Shown here: positions 27,126 through 34,354 of the stretch, one piece after another
Layout of the letters: the number at the start of each line of letters is the position of its first letter
How positions within the stretch are numbered: position 1 is the first letter of the stretch
Translations under genes and position numbers: made by a program
Origin: Tumebacillus_A lipolyticus
Lineage (GTDB): Bacteria > Bacillota > Bacilli > Tumebacillales > Tumebacillaceae
Direction: 5' to 3'
NCBI RefSeq assembly: GCF_042682745.1
Contig: NZ_JBHUIO010000002.1
Span: forward strand, 868,001 to 932,000
DNA length: 64,000 nucleotides
The notes under the pieces: model-generated
Database searches by the model: none
What the model was told of the DNA's origin: nothing
The model's input: the letters and a program-made list of their open reading frames with translations, nothing else

Positions 27126-27644
27126 TTATTCGAGCTCGTTTACGCCGGAGACGACCGCTTCCACCGCCCCATCGAGGCCGAAAGAGGTGTGCAAAACCCG
27201 CACCGCTTCCAGCGCGCTGCTCTTTTCGACGACACAGGAAACTTTGATCTCCGAAGTGGAAACCATCTTGATCTCGATCTCCGCCTCTGCCAACGCGCCA
27301 AACATCTGGGCGGCCACCCCTGGATTGGAGATCATCCCCGCACCGACGATCGAAACTTTTGCCAGCTCTTCTTCTCGTTCGATGAGCGGATCGCCAAACT
27401 CGGGCAACAGCGACTCCAACACGGGAAGCGCCACCGACAGATCGCCATGCTCGATCGTAAACGAGATGTCAGACACTCCGTCCTGCACGACCGAGGTGAC
27501 GATGATGTCGACGTTGACAGACGCTTCTGCCAGCGCTTGGAAGATTCTGTACAGGTTGCCCTTGCGACTTTTCACACCGATCAGCGAGACTTTTACCACA
27601 TTGAGATCGTGGGCGATCCCACGGACGATCCTTCCTTGTTCCAT
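27126..27644 (-). CDS. lysC: Aspartokinase II beta subunit from an internal start
   Basis: An in-frame ATG at 27644 (codon 246 of lysC) is preceded by GGAGGAGGAA with a 6-base spacer, a strong ribosome binding site inside the gene. Translation from it gives a 172-residue protein holding only the ACT regulatory domains. B. subtilis aspartokinase II is known to be built from alpha and such an in-frame beta chain. The site and codon position match that arrangement. Confidence 0.8.
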   Translation of the reverse strand: MEQGRIVRGIAHDLNVVKVSLIGVKSRKGNLYRIFQALAEASVNVDIIVTSVVQDGVSDISFTIEHGDLSVALPVLESLLPEFGDPLIEREEELAKVSIVGAGMISNPGVAAQMFGALAEAEIEIKMVSTSEIKVSCVVEKSSALEAVRVLHTSFGLDGAVEAVVSGVNELE

Positions 27645-28379
27645 CTGTGCTTCCTCCTCCACAAGCGTGCCTGTCTTTTCATGGAAACTGGAGCGCACCA
27701 TCAGCGGCACTCCATGCTGTTTTGCAAACTCCACCGCCCGGGGATGCAACACGCCCGCTCCCAGGTTGGCCAGTTCGAGCATTTCGTCGTAGGAGATGCG
27801 GTCCAGCTTCTGCGCCGCTTTCACCACGCGCGGATCGGTGGTGTAGACGCCCTCGACATCCGTATAGATCTCACAGAGGTCCGCCTTTAAGGAAGCTGCC
27901 AGCGCCACCGCCGTCGTATCAGAACCACCCCGTCCGAGCGTCGTGATGTCACCGATCTCGCTGATCCCTTGAAAGCCTGCGACGATCACCACCCGATCTA
28001 CGGCCAACTCGCTCAGGATGCGCCTCGGCACGATGTCGGTGATCCGCGCCTTCCCCGCGATCGGCTCGGTGAGGATCCCCGCCATGCCTCCCGTCAGCGA
28101 GATGCTGTCCACACCGAGCGCCTGAACGGCCAGCGCCAGCAGCGCGATCGAAATCTGCTCGCCTGTGCTGAGCAGCATGTCCATCTCCCGAGCGGACGGA
28201 CGTTCGGTCAGTTGCTCCGCAAGCTCGATCAGATCATCTGTCGTGTCACCCATCGCGGAGACGACGACCACCACCTGATGACCCGCTGCCACAGTCTTCG
28301 CGACACGGTTGGCGACACGCTTGATCCGCTCCGGGTTGGCAACGGAGGAGCCACCAAATTTTTGTACGATCAATGCCAC
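27126..28379 (-). CDS. lysC: Aspartokinase II (alpha subunit, LysC)
   Basis: A 417-residue aspartate kinase with a catalytic domain (KFGGSSVAN, VVVSAMGDTTDD, GRGGSDTTAVAL, TDVEGVYTTDPR) and two ACT domains at the C terminus. It makes aspartyl phosphate, the first step to lysine, threonine and methionine. Behind a lysine riboswitch, so it is the lysine-responsive isozyme. The GTG start at 28379 follows GGGAGTGGAG; a longer frame would enter the riboswitch terminator. An internal in-frame start for a beta subunit is described separately. Confidence 0.95.
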   Translation of the reverse strand: MALIVQKFGGSSVANPERIKRVANRVAKTVAAGHQVVVVVSAMGDTTDDLIELAEQLTERPSAREMDMLLSTGEQISIALLALAVQALGVDSISLTGGMAGILTEPIAGKARITDIVPRRILSELAVDRVVIVAGFQGISEIGDITTLGRGGSDTTAVALAASLKADLCEIYTDVEGVYTTDPRVVKAAQKLDRISYDEMLELANLGAGVLHPRAVEFAKQHGVPLMVRSSFHEKTGTLVEEEAQMEQGRIVRGIAHDLNVVKVSLIGVKSRKGNLYRIFQALAEASVNVDIIVTSVVQDGVSDISFTIEHGDLSVALPVLESLLPEFGDPLIEREEELAKVSIVGAGMISNPGVAAQMFGALAEAEIEIKMVSTSEIKVSCVVEKSSALEAVRVLHTSFGLDGAVEAVVSGVNELE

Positions 28380-28435
28380 AGTTTCTCCACTCCCATCTGC
28401 ATATCTGTCACCATCGGGACGGAGGGTCACGAAAT

Positions 28436-28710
28436 CAAAAAACAGCCATAGAAGGGTCAGCTTCTATGGCTGTGCATAGTCGTGGTAATCCCTCTCTCCC
28501 CAAATGTGAGATAGTTCTCCACACCGAGACGGGGGTCGTCTCGGTGTGACAGTCCTGCACCTGTTCGATGCAGACCCAGCCGTGGACGCTCCGGAAGCTG
28601 CCCAGACTTCGGCGATGATCCCTTTCCCCAACGGTTCTAAGAGCTGCTCGGACTCTCCCCGCCGTACTGATGATTCATCGCGCCTCTACTCACCTCGCAA
28701 GAGATGAGGT
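28436..28710 (-). ncRNA. Lysine riboswitch (L-box leader)
   Basis: The minus strand has the L-box features: GAGGTGAGTAGAGGCGC near the 5' end (about 28677-28700), GGGGAGAGTCCGAG, GGGGAAAGGGATCATCGCCGAAG and later GGCTGGGTCTGCATC. A perfect 13-bp terminator ACAGCCATAGAAG / CTTCTATGGCTGT with a T run (28437-28473) lies before lysC. Lysine binding should favour termination. Confidence 0.95.
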
Positions 28711-28731
28711 CGTACTATTTAACTGCCGTTG

Positions 28732-28760
28732 ATTTTATCATACCGCTTACACTTGTGCAA
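28732..28760 (-). promoter_or_regulatory. Sigma-A-type promoter of the lysine leader and lysC
   Basis: TTGCAC, 17-base spacer, TAAAAT on the minus strand; the -35 end lies inside the 3' end of uvrC. Confidence 0.6.
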
Positions 28761-30531
28761 GATAGGCGAGGATGTCCTTGGCCAGTTTGTCGCCGATGCC
28801 GATTTTGCGAAACTCTTCGACGCTCGCCGCTTTGATCGCCGGCAGCGAGCCAAAGTGCTTCAGCAGCTGCTTGCGACGCTTTTCACCGACGCCCGGAATG
28901 TCGTCGAGCAAAGAGCGGATCGCATTCTTCCCATGCTGCTGCCGATGGAAGGTGATCGCAAACCGATGCACCTCTTCCTGCACCCTCGTCAGCAGGTAGA
29001 ACGCCTGCGACGTGCGGTCGATCTGCACCGGAGTCGGATCGTCGCCTAAGAACAGCTGCGACGTGCGGTGCTTCTCATCCTTGGCCAGCCCACAGACCGG
29101 GATGTTGAGACCGAGCTCATCTTCCAGCACTTCAAGCGCCGCGTTGATGTGACCTTTCCCACCGTCGATGACGACCAGATCGGGCAGGCGAGCGTTCTCT
29201 TTGAGCAGGCGGGTATAGCGGCGGCGCACCACCTCTTGCATCGAAGCGTAATCATCCGGCCCGACGACCGTCTTGATCTTGTATTTGCGGTATTCTTTCT
29301 TGTTCGGGCGGCCGTCATCAAACACGATCATCGCCGCCACCGCATCTGCCCCTTGAATGTTCGAGTTGTCAAACGCCTCGATTCGTCGCGGCGGCTTGAT
29401 CAGCAGCAGGTCGCCCAGCTCTTCGATCGCTTTGACGGTGCGGCTCTGATCGCGATCCATCAGCTTGAAGCGCTCTTCCAGCGCGATCCTCGCGTTTTCG
29501 TTCGCCAGATCGACCAGCTGCTTTTTCGGTCCGCGCTGCGGATAGCGCACTTTGACCGAGGTCAGCCACTGTCCGATCAGCTCAGTGCCTTCCCCTTCGC
29601 GCGGCAGCAAGATCTCATCTGGAAGGTCGTGGTTGTCGATGTAAAACTGCGCGACATAGGAGAGAAAGTCTTCCATCTCCTCGCCGTGAAAGTGGAAGAT
29701 CTCGCTGTCCCGCTCGATCAGCTTGCCCTGGCGCATGTAGAACACTTGCACACACATGTATTCTTTATCCGAATGATAGCTGAAGATGTCGCGATCCACG
29801 TTGTCGTGCAGATCCATCTTTTGCTTTTGCATCACCCGATCGATCTGACCGATCTGGTCGCGCAGCTCTTTGGCGCGCTCAAAGTTCAGCGCTTCTGCTT
29901 CCTGCATCATCTTCTCCTGCAGGCTCTTCTTGATCTCTTCGTGTCCGCCGTTCAGGAACTTGCTGATCTCTTTGATCATGCTCGCATACGTTTCCTGTTC
30001 GACCGGAAATTCACAAGGAGCGACGCACTGGTTGATATGATAGTACAGACAGACCTTGTCTTTTATCGTCTTGCATTTGCGCAGCGGGTACAGGCGGTCG
30101 AGCAACTTTTTCGTCTCGGTGGCTGCGCTCGCATTCGGGTAGGGGCCAAAATATTTGCCCTTGTCCTTCAAGACGCGGCGCGTGATCTCCAGTCGCGGAT
30201 GCTCATCGCCCGTGATCTTGATGTAGGGATATGTCTTGTCATCTTTCCAGTTGATGTTGTAGAGAGGACGATGCTTTTTGATCAAAGTCCCTTCGAGCAC
30301 CAAAGCTTCCACTTCGGTGTTGGTGACGATATATTCAAAATCGGCGATGTTGGAGACGAGAAGCTGTGTTTTGCCGGAGTGCGCACCGTTGAAGTAGGAA
30401 CGCACTCTGTTTTTCAACACTTTCGCCTTTCCGACATAGATGATCTCGCCGCTCGTATCTTTCATCAAATAGACGCCCGGATGGTCGGGCAGCAGCTTCA
30501 ATTTTTCACGAATCTGTTCGCGTTCTGTCAT
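28747..30531 (-). CDS. uvrC: UvrABC system subunit C
   Basis: A 594-residue excinuclease subunit. The N-terminal GIY-YIG nuclease (PGVYLMKDTSGEIIYVGKA) makes the 3' incision. A UVR domain contacts UvrB (about 195-240). The C-terminal RNase-H-like nuclease (FDNSNIQG, VVIDGGKGH) makes the 5' incision, and two HhH motifs end the protein (LDDIPGVGEKR, EEFRKIGIG). Neighbours trxA and lysC match B. subtilis order. Start at 30531 has a GGAGGGGGG site. Confidence 0.96.
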   Translation of the reverse strand: MTEREQIREKLKLLPDHPGVYLMKDTSGEIIYVGKAKVLKNRVRSYFNGAHSGKTQLLVSNIADFEYIVTNTEVEALVLEGTLIKKHRPLYNINWKDDKTYPYIKITGDEHPRLEITRRVLKDKGKYFGPYPNASAATETKKLLDRLYPLRKCKTIKDKVCLYYHINQCVAPCEFPVEQETYASMIKEISKFLNGGHEEIKKSLQEKMMQEAEALNFERAKELRDQIGQIDRVMQKQKMDLHDNVDRDIFSYHSDKEYMCVQVFYMRQGKLIERDSEIFHFHGEEMEDFLSYVAQFYIDNHDLPDEILLPREGEGTELIGQWLTSVKVRYPQRGPKKQLVDLANENARIALEERFKLMDRDQSRTVKAIEELGDLLLIKPPRRIEAFDNSNIQGADAVAAMIVFDDGRPNKKEYRKYKIKTVVGPDDYASMQEVVRRRYTRLLKENARLPDLVVIDGGKGHINAALEVLEDELGLNIPVCGLAKDEKHRTSQLFLGDDPTPVQIDRTSQAFYLLTRVQEEVHRFAITFHRQQHGKNAIRSLLDDIPGVGEKRRKQLLKHFGSLPAIKAASVEEFRKIGIGDKLAKDILAYLAQV

Positions 30532-30563
30532 CGCTCTCCCCCCTCCTCCCATTCGATCATACC

Positions 30564-30593
30564 ACAAAAAAAGCACCGCCTGCGCGCGATGCT
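30564..30593 (-). terminator. Rho-independent terminator of trxA
   Basis: Seven-bp stem GCATCGC / GCGGTGC (one G-T pair), loop GCGCAG and seven T residues on the minus strand, directly after the trxA stop. Confidence 0.65.
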
Positions 30594-30904
30594 CAGAGAT
30601 GCGGTCTGATCAGGTCAAGCAGTGCCTCTTTCGACTGAAAGCCGTGAATTCTCTCGATCGGTCGACCGCCCTGATAGAGCACCAGCAGCGGGATGCTCAT
30701 CACCTCAAAGCGAACGACGAGCGGACCTGCGACATCCACATCGACTTTGAAGATCTCAAGCCGCCCTGACAGCTCTCGATCCAGCTGTTCGAGAATCGGG
30801 GTCAGCATCCTGCAGGGCCCACACCAAGACGCCCCGAACTCGACCAACACCGTTCCTTTGGCGATCAGCTCATCAAAGTTCGAATCGGTGGCGTTTCGAA
30901 TCAA
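30593..30904 (-). CDS. trxA: Thioredoxin
   Basis: A 103-residue thioredoxin with the active-site WCGPCRM (about 27-33) and the cis-Pro region MSIPLLVLYQGG. General cytoplasmic disulfide reductase. The start is TTG with a GGGAGG site seven bases upstream; first residues MIRNATDSNF. Upstream of uvrC as in B. subtilis. Confidence 0.9.
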   Translation of the reverse strand: MIRNATDSNFDELIAKGTVLVEFGASWCGPCRMLTPILEQLDRELSGRLEIFKVDVDVAGPLVVRFEVMSIPLLVLYQGGRPIERIHGFQSKEALLDLIRPHL

Positions 30905-30937
30905 CTATAGCCCTCCCATCTCTACACATCGGCTCTA

Positions 30938-30969
30938 TGTATGCGATGAAGCGCAGATCACCCATACTA
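30938..30969 (+). promoter_or_regulatory. Candidate forespore (sigma-F/G-type) promoter of hsp20
   Basis: TGTATG, 19-base spacer and CATACTA upstream of the hsp20 gene. CATACTA equals the sigma-G -10 consensus; the -35 and the spacing are imperfect. Confidence 0.3.
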
Positions 30970-31024
30970 TATCTGGCCCTCGCACATCGATCGAACCAAG
31001 ATATATCGGACAGGAGTGATCCTA

Positions 31025-31444
31025 TTGAACCTTGTACCTATTGACGGGATTCGCCATCTCTACCACGATGGAGTGCTTCCCCTGCTGCACAAGCTGATGC
31101 CTTACGGGGATCTCGGCCCGCGGGTGGAAGTCCACCAGACAGAAGCGGCGATCGTCGTGACCGCCGAGATCCCCGGCCTGCAACATCCGGAACACATCAA
31201 ATTGCTCGTGCAAGGGACGACGCTCACAATCCGAGGCGAACTCAGCCGAGAACTGTCGACAGAGGGTGAAAACGAGCTGTTCTACTCGGAGCGAATCTAT
31301 GGGAAGTTCTCGCGCACCGTTCCGCTCCCCGTCACCGTCGATCAAGAGCGAGCTGCGGCAACATACAAGCGAGGTCTGCTGATCGTCACCCTGCCCAAAT
31401 GCACCGAGCCACCGGGGACGCGCGTCGCTGTCGACTTCCAATGA
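31025..31444 (+). CDS. Hsp20/alpha-crystallin small heat-shock protein
   Basis: A 139-residue small heat-shock protein. The alpha-crystallin domain runs from about residue 30 (GPRVEVHQTEAAIVVTAEIP) to the A-x-x-x-x-G-L motif (AATYKRGLLIVTLP). A short C-terminal extension follows. It acts as an ATP-independent holdase. I chose the TTG at 31025, eight bases after AGGAG, over the GTG at 31016 that lies in the site. Small Hsp20-family proteins occur in Bacillus spore coats; a possible forespore promoter lies upstream, but that is weak evidence. Confidence 0.85.
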   Translation: MNLVPIDGIRHLYHDGVLPLLHKLMPYGDLGPRVEVHQTEAAIVVTAEIPGLQHPEHIKLLVQGTTLTIRGELSRELSTEGENELFYSERIYGKFSRTVPLPVTVDQERAAATYKRGLLIVTLPKCTEPPGTRVAVDFQ

Positions 31445-31510
31445 GGCTGATCCGCACGGAGACCTATCCTCACTGAGACTCCCATCAAAAAAAAATTCTG
31501 GCAGACGCTT

Positions 31511-31550
31511 GAAAATCCCTGCCCAATTTTAAGGGGCAAGGATTTTTTTC
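31511..31550 (+). terminator. Rho-independent terminator of hsp20, overlapping the next gene's end
   Basis: Inverted repeat AAAATCCCTGCCC / GGGGCAAGGATTTT with seven T residues on the plus strand. It reaches 20 bases into the 3' end of the convergent acyl-ACP-reductase-like gene. Confidence 0.8.
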
Positions 31551-32623
31551 TTTCTTTTCATATCGACCCGCTCTTTGATTTTTACAATCTCTTCTGGCGT
31601 GAGCAGCTGTTCAAACGAGCGAAAGGCAGCCAGTTGAAAGCCGTGCTTGCGGGCGAGCGCGTCGATCTCTCGCACCTGCTCCACCCCGATCGACCTGCCG
31701 AGCGTAAAGCATTCGAAGCGTCGCTCCAAGGCGAGGAGCATCGTCTCCGCCATGCAAGCGTAGACGATGCCGTGCGGAAGCCCAAACGAGAAGGGCTTGC
31801 CGTCCCAACCGCTCGGCACTTCGACTAGGCCGCCTTCGATCACCAGCACATCGTCGCGCAAGGTGGCCACCCGCCTCGACACGTCGCGGGGGCGCGCCAC
31901 ATCGCAGATCACAGCACCCGGCTTCAAATCCTCAGGGTGGATCAACTCTTCGGCAGCCGACGAGACGGCCAAGATGATGTCCGCTTCTCGCACCGCCTCG
32001 CGCAGATCGGTCTGGATGTCTGCCAGCACCGAAGACTCCGAAAAGATCATGCCCGCCAGCCCTTCCAGCTTCTGCTCATCGCGGGCGGTCAAAACCAAGC
32101 GCCCGACAGAGGCGGCCATCATCCGCGCACAGACCGCCCCGATCGCACCGGTCGCACCGATCACGCAGAGGTTGGCTCGCCCAAGCGAAATCCCCATCAG
32201 CGAAGCGGCCTGACAGGTGGCTTGGATGGCGGTGGCGACCGTATACGAGTTGCCTGTTGTCACCGGAACTTTCAGCTGACGGGCGATCGAGATGCCCGCA
32301 TCCCCCACCACCGAGGTCAGAGCGCCCAGCCCGATGATCTGCGCGCCTTTGCGCTCCGCTTTTTTGCAGGCGGCGACGATCTTGCGCAACACGAACGGAA
32401 CGGGGAGCTCCACCAGCTGACGAGCGGTCAGCGTGGTCGCGACCAACCAGCCCTCCGCATCCGCTCCGCTCGCCCTGATGTTCTCCATATGCGAGGCGAG
32501 CAGCGGGGGCGAATGCTTTAAAAAGGATTCGACCAACGGGGCGGAGAAGCGGTTCACAAACGGGAACTTTCGCGCCAGATCGAGCGCGTCGAACGGATGG
32601 ATCACAAATCCGAACTTTCCCAT
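31529..32623 (-). CDS. Acyl-ACP-reductase-like NAD(P)-dependent oxidoreductase
   Basis: A 364-residue protein resembling cyanobacterial long-chain acyl-ACP reductase (AAR), which reduces acyl thioesters to fatty aldehydes. Shared elements are VTTGNSYTVA (about 121-130), the nucleotide motif CVIGATGAIG (153-162), VIEGGLVEVPS (261-271) and IVYACMAETMLL (286-297). Cys290 lies at the position of the AAR catalytic Cys (Cys294 in S. elongatus, from memory). Automatic annotation might call it shikimate dehydrogenase because of the Rossmann domain, but no shikimate-binding motif is seen. Its ATG directly follows the SRPBCC stop (TAGATG), so it is coupled. Substrate unproven. Confidence 0.72.
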   Translation of the reverse strand: MGKFGFVIHPFDALDLARKFPFVNRFSAPLVESFLKHSPPLLASHMENIRASGADAEGWLVATTLTARQLVELPVPFVLRKIVAACKKAERKGAQIIGLGALTSVVGDAGISIARQLKVPVTTGNSYTVATAIQATCQAASLMGISLGRANLCVIGATGAIGAVCARMMAASVGRLVLTARDEQKLEGLAGMIFSESSVLADIQTDLREAVREADIILAVSSAAEELIHPEDLKPGAVICDVARPRDVSRRVATLRDDVLVIEGGLVEVPSGWDGKPFSFGLPHGIVYACMAETMLLALERRFECFTLGRSIGVEQVREIDALARKHGFQLAAFRSFEQLLTPEEIVKIKERVDMKRKKKILAP

Positions 32624-33067
32624 CTACTGTTGCCCCGCTTCACAGCGCGACTTGATCGCCCGCAGCATCGCCTCACCATTTTGCCGGAGCTTCAGCGAGG
32701 CGACCGGATTGAGCAGGGTCGAAAGCATCGGCACGCCAAAATCAAAATCGACTTTCAGCGTCACCTTGACTCCCGATGCGGCCTCTTCGACCAGCCACTC
32801 CCCTTGAAACGTCTTCAGATCCCCTGCCAGTTGACGATAGGAGATGCGGTGATTGTCAGGGTCGAATTCATCCCGCTCCAACCAGCGAAACGTCAGTCCA
32901 GAAATCGAAGTATCCCAGGAGGTGACCGTCCAGCCGTCCCCCTTTTCCACAACTTCCAGCCTGTTGAGCGACGGCATGAAGCGCGGATAGGATTCCATGT
33001 CGGCGATCAGGTCATAGACGCGACTCTTTTCTCCCAGGATCGTTTCTGTCACTTCCACACTCGGCAT
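32624..33067 (-). CDS. SRPBCC-family (polyketide-cyclase/START-like) protein
   Basis: A 147-residue protein of the SRPBCC helix-grip fold. The N-terminal strand-helix IADMESYPRFMPSLNRLEVV and the central FRWLERDEF and FQGEWLVEE strands fit the COQ10/START-like cyclase_2 group, which bind hydrophobic ligands. It lies between the AAR-like gene (0 bases downstream) and the aminotransferase (15 bases upstream). A lipid-binding or presentation role is an inference from this context. Confidence 0.82.
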   Translation of the reverse strand: MPSVEVTETILGEKSRVYDLIADMESYPRFMPSLNRLEVVEKGDGWTVTSWDTSISGLTFRWLERDEFDPDNHRISYRQLAGDLKTFQGEWLVEEAASGVKVTLKVDFDFGVPMLSTLLNPVASLKLRQNGEAMLRAIKSRCEAGQQ

Positions 33068-33082
33068 ATGCCCTCACCTCTC

Positions 33083-34321
33083 TTAGGAGATTTGCAACTG
33101 TTCCCGCCCCGATTGCAGCGCGCATTCCAGCACCTCGACCACCCGATCCAACTCTCGCTGACCGATCGTCAGCGGCGGCTCGATGCGGGTGACGCTCAGG
33201 TTGTTCAGCGCGAACGCGGTCAGCACGCCACCTGCGATCATCTCGCTCATAATCAGCGCACCGAGCGCATCTGACGTGAACTCCAACCCGATCATCAACC
33301 CCAGCCCGCGCACCTCGTGGATCGTGCCCGGATAGCGGTCTTGCAGATCGCGCAGCTTGGCCAACAGGTATTCGCCTTTCCACTTCGCCTGCTCAGCCAG
33401 CCGATCCGCTTCGAGCACTTCAAGCGCCGCCAGAGCTGCTGTGCAGGCGAGCGGGTTGCCTCCGAACGTGGAAGTGTGCAAGAGCGGCGCCGATTCGTAC
33501 CGTTCATACAGCTGCGGGCGTGCCACCATCGCGCCGATCGGCATCACGCCGCCGCCGAGCGCTTTGGCCAAGCAGAGGATGTCAGGTACGACCGCTTCGT
33601 GCTGGACGGCAAATCGCTCGCCCGTTCGACCAAGCCCGGTCTGCACTTCGTCGGCGATCAACAGCGCTCCGCTCGCCTCACAGATCTCCCGCACCCGCCT
33701 GAGATACCCGCGCGGCGGCAGGATCACGCCCGCCTCCCCTTGCACCGGCTCCAGCATCACCGCCGCCGTGTTTTCGTCCACCAGCTGTGCCAGCAGCTCC
33801 GCATCGCCAAACGGCACGTGCACAAAATCGGGGAGCAGCGGTTGAAAAGGCTCGCGGTAGACCTCGTTGCCCGATGCGGAGAGCGCGCCGAACGTCTTGC
33901 CGTGAAAGCTCCCGATGGCGGTGATCACCTTGTTCCTGCCCGTGGCGAGCCGAGCCGTCTTCAGCGCCGCTTCCACCGCCTCCGCTCCCGAGTTGCAGAA
34001 GAATGAGTATTGCAGATCGCCCGGGGTGAGCTCCGCCAGCTTTTCTGCGAGGTCGGCCATCGGCTGAGACAGCAACAGCTTGCTCGAAAGCGGCATGCGG
34101 TGCAGTTGAGCGGACACCCGCTCGACGATCTTTGGATGTCGATGCCCAAAGGAAAAGGTGCCATACCCGCCCACACAGTCCAGATAGAGCTTGCCCTCGC
34201 GGTCGCGGACATGCACTTCGCGCGCCTCATCCTCCACCTGGGCCAGCCCCATCACGCGCAACAGCCTCGCCAGCCCTGGGTTGATATAGCGCTCATACTG
34301 TTCGATCACACGATCTTTCAT
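33083..34321 (-). CDS. Class III (PLP) aminotransferase
   Basis: A 412-residue fold-type I, class III aminotransferase. The PLP motifs are NSGAEAVEAALKTAR, ADEVQTGLGRTG and the Schiff-base Lys in CLAKALGGG, with TFGGNPLAC near the phosphate site. The sequence is closest in feel to putrescine/ornithine-type omega-transaminases. It precedes the SRPBCC and AAR-like genes, so an aldehyde is a plausible amino acceptor. The ATG has a GGAGGTG site and lies 33 bases after the SpoVAF-like gene. Confidence 0.88.
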   Translation of the reverse strand: MKDRVIEQYERYINPGLARLLRVMGLAQVEDEAREVHVRDREGKLYLDCVGGYGTFSFGHRHPKIVERVSAQLHRMPLSSKLLLSQPMADLAEKLAELTPGDLQYSFFCNSGAEAVEAALKTARLATGRNKVITAIGSFHGKTFGALSASGNEVYREPFQPLLPDFVHVPFGDAELLAQLVDENTAAVMLEPVQGEAGVILPPRGYLRRVREICEASGALLIADEVQTGLGRTGERFAVQHEAVVPDILCLAKALGGGVMPIGAMVARPQLYERYESAPLLHTSTFGGNPLACTAALAALEVLEADRLAEQAKWKGEYLLAKLRDLQDRYPGTIHEVRGLGLMIGLEFTSDALGALIMSEMIAGGVLTAFALNNLSVTRIEPPLTIGQRELDRVVEVLECALQSGREQLQIS

Positions 34322-34354
34322 CGAGTCACACCTCCAAGCAGGATGTTCAAACTG

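Noticed and set aside
29068..30609. Plus-strand open frame of 513 codons opposite uvrC
   Set aside because: UvrC motifs are complete on the minus strand; the plus frame has no recognisable protein.
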